A stretch of 64,000 nt of DNA, taken from the NCBI GenBank assembly GCA_021018815.1, contig JAITYX010000042.1, positions 2,247,001-2,311,000 of the forward strand, read 5' to 3'. Shown here piece by piece: positions 63,201 to 64,000 of the stretch. The DNA is from Talinum fruticosum (lineage: Eukaryota > Streptophyta > Magnoliopsida > Caryophyllales > Talinaceae). The notes beneath the pieces are model-generated. The model saw only the letters and a list, made by a program, of their open reading frames with translations, was not told the DNA's origin and did no database searches. The position numbers and the translations under genes were made by a program. Position 1 is the first letter of the stretch, and each line of letters opens with the position of its first letter.

Positions 63201-63599
63201 GCCAAATAATAAGAGTAACCTAAATGAATCAATTAGGAATTCAATCGCTCAAATTACAAAATGATCGATTACGCAAATCAGAAGAGATTCATGAACGAAA
63301 CAAAATTTGCATCACTGAATTTAGCTCAAAGGAGTAAAAGAACAGTGGAGAGGATCAAGAAGGAAGAGAAGAACCTTGGCGACGTCGAGAGGGTTGACGA
63401 TGACGGCGGAGACGACAGCGGCGCCGGAAGCAGCAAGGGCGCGCTCGGCTAAACTCAAATGGACATCAGAGACGGATTTGAGCTCGGAACTTTCTCTCTC
63501 CTCCGTTACTGACATAGAATTATCGCCGTTTCCGTCGAAATCAACCTTTTTCGCGGCGGCGCTAATCCACGGCGGCGGAGAATTCGTAGCGCCACCCAT
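52840..63599 (-). CDS. MTM1: MTM1-type mitochondrial carrier protein
   Basis: Inner-mitochondrial-membrane carrier of the SLC25 family. The yeast and Arabidopsis MTM1 proteins are needed for manganese activation of mitochondrial superoxide dismutase, and the mammalian SLC25A39/40 relatives import glutathione. Ten exons on the minus strand: 63375-63599, 62429-62503, 61558-61683, 60782-60841, 60535-60705, 60041-60140, 54584-54675, 54338-54487, 53693-53751 and 52840-52975. The phases all agree and give about 397 residues. All three carrier signatures are present: NPLDVAKTRLQAQ (split by intron 1), [11 protein letters not shown] and [16 protein letters not shown] and a Cys/Gly-rich loop ([10 protein letters not shown]) between the first two helices are MTM1 features. 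Start is [20 protein letters not shown]. No frameshift is seen. Intron 6 is enlarged to 5.4 kb by an antisense copia element. Confidence 0.95.
54844..55076 (+). repeat. Copia 5' LTR
   Basis: 233 bases up to the primer-binding site, containing a CATATAAATAGAGAACAAGG promoter-like stretch. By eye about ten substitutions separate it from the 3' LTR over the first ~115 bases, so the insertion is not recent. Confidence 0.9.
55138..55969 (+). pseudogene. Copia gag remnant
   Basis: A gag-type frame opens at 55138 and changes frame near 55570-55590. The second part ends with a CCHC zinc knuckle ([14 protein letters not shown], about 55912-55953) and a stop at 55967-55969. The central part has the gag-polyprotein helices usual for plant copia elements. 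It is broken and not expected to make functional capsid. Confidence 0.85.
55994..59546 (+). pseudogene. Copia pol remnant (protease, integrase, reverse transcriptase, RNase H)
   Basis: Recognisable pieces in order: aspartic protease DSGASHHIT (about 56284-56310), integrase zinc region HTRLGHPSY ... CCDVCHRAK (56665-56781), integrase core traces (56800-57250), reverse transcriptase (about 58060-58650, with [21 protein letters not shown] and a YVDDL box near 58592) and RNase H ([12 protein letters not shown], about 59311-59346). Several stops and frame changes separate them, so the polyprotein is dead. Confidence 0.9.
59554..59748 (+). repeat. Copia 3' LTR, internally deleted
   Basis: 195 bases. 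Relative to the 5' LTR it lacks about 38 bases between CCTAGCCAGTT and CATATAAATAGAG, in addition to scattered substitutions. Confidence 0.9.
60218..60246. repeat. (AT)n microsatellite in MTM1 intron
   Basis: Short AT tract in the intron between exons 5 and 6 of the carrier gene. Confidence 0.8.
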
Positions 63600-64000
63600 C
63601 AAACAATTGTAATTTGAATGTATAATGGCCGAAATCGATAATTTGGATGAAGTTTTGGGAATTGAGAAGAGAAGTTGTGGCAATGTTAGGGTATATTCTA
63701 GTAGCTTCTGCGTCTTCACGACCTCCAGCGCTCAAGCGGCGAGAGGGGAGAGAGAGAGAGAGGAGAGAGGAGAGAGGGGGACGAGAAAGAAGAGGAGAGA
63801 AGAGAGTCGTGGCGAATAAGAAGCGCGCCAACAATTTTGGGATGCCCAATATGGCCCCACAAAATCAGGAGAGAGAGCGAGTGCAGGGGGTATTTCAGAC
63901 ATTTCATTAGCTGACGTGTCAGCTTGATCATTGCATGCGTTTTGCGTATGTATGCATACTGTTTCAAAATTGCGTGAGCCCATGCTTGAAAAGGGGGCAA
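63600..64000 (-). promoter_or_regulatory. MTM1 upstream region with GA tract and ACGTGTC palindrome
   Basis: A GA-rich leader (63737-63825) lies upstream of the ATG. AGCTGACGTGTCAGCT (63909-63924) is an inverted repeat around an ACGTGTC core, the form of a G-box/ABRE-like bZIP site, about 310 bases from the ATG. The binding role is inferred from the motif only. Confidence 0.45.

Overview
This is nuclear DNA from a flowering plant, most likely a eudicot. It is AT-rich, its genes have many GT-AG introns, and it carries plant-only families: a UGT72-type glucosyltransferase, an EDR4/DUF3133 protein, a SPA protein and a DUF1221 pseudokinase. Other plant marks are TGGGCC (site II) promoter motifs, MITEs and a Ty1/copia element primed by initiator tRNA-Met. 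The species cannot be named from the sequence alone.

Layout. 1-6.2 kb: gene-free AT-rich DNA with a 76-bp tandem array and microsatellites. 6.25-7.66 kb (minus): an intronless, GC-rich UGT72-like gene with a one-base frameshift. 7.8-11.1 kb: a nested cluster of Tourist-like MITEs and long (AT)n tracts. 11.15-13.69 kb (plus): a two-exon gene for a ~51-aa membrane protein, with a LINE 3' fragment in its intron. 15.1-20.74 kb (minus): an EDR4-like gene of five exons. 23.17-24.94 kb: a decayed PIF/Harbinger element filled with ATT microsatellites. 25.7-26.1 kb (minus): a 126-aa plant-specific protein. 28.3-36.33 kb (plus): a SPA-family gene (COP1 partner). 37.2-38.3 kb (plus): two orphan exons of an unrecognised protein. 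38.9-40.93 kb (minus): a DUF1221 pseudokinase. 42.82-51.81 kb (plus): gamma-tubulin in 11 exons, with a ~323-bp tandem array and a MITE-like element in intron 4. 52.84-63.60 kb (minus): an MTM1-type mitochondrial carrier in ten exons, whose sixth intron holds an antisense, decayed copia element with a CATAA target-site duplication.

The genes are unrelated housekeeping, signalling and metabolic genes, not a cluster or a new multi-gene system. The most consequential observation concerns data quality. Four frameshifts in otherwise intact genes, plus one in the orphan exon pair, all lack exactly one base at or next to a mononucleotide run (C4/G4 or A5-6). That pattern looks like homopolymer under-calling, not gene death. 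The gamma-tubulin, MTM1, pseudokinase and 126-aa genes read through cleanly. Exon boundaries were set by hand from splice consensus, reading phase and family similarity.
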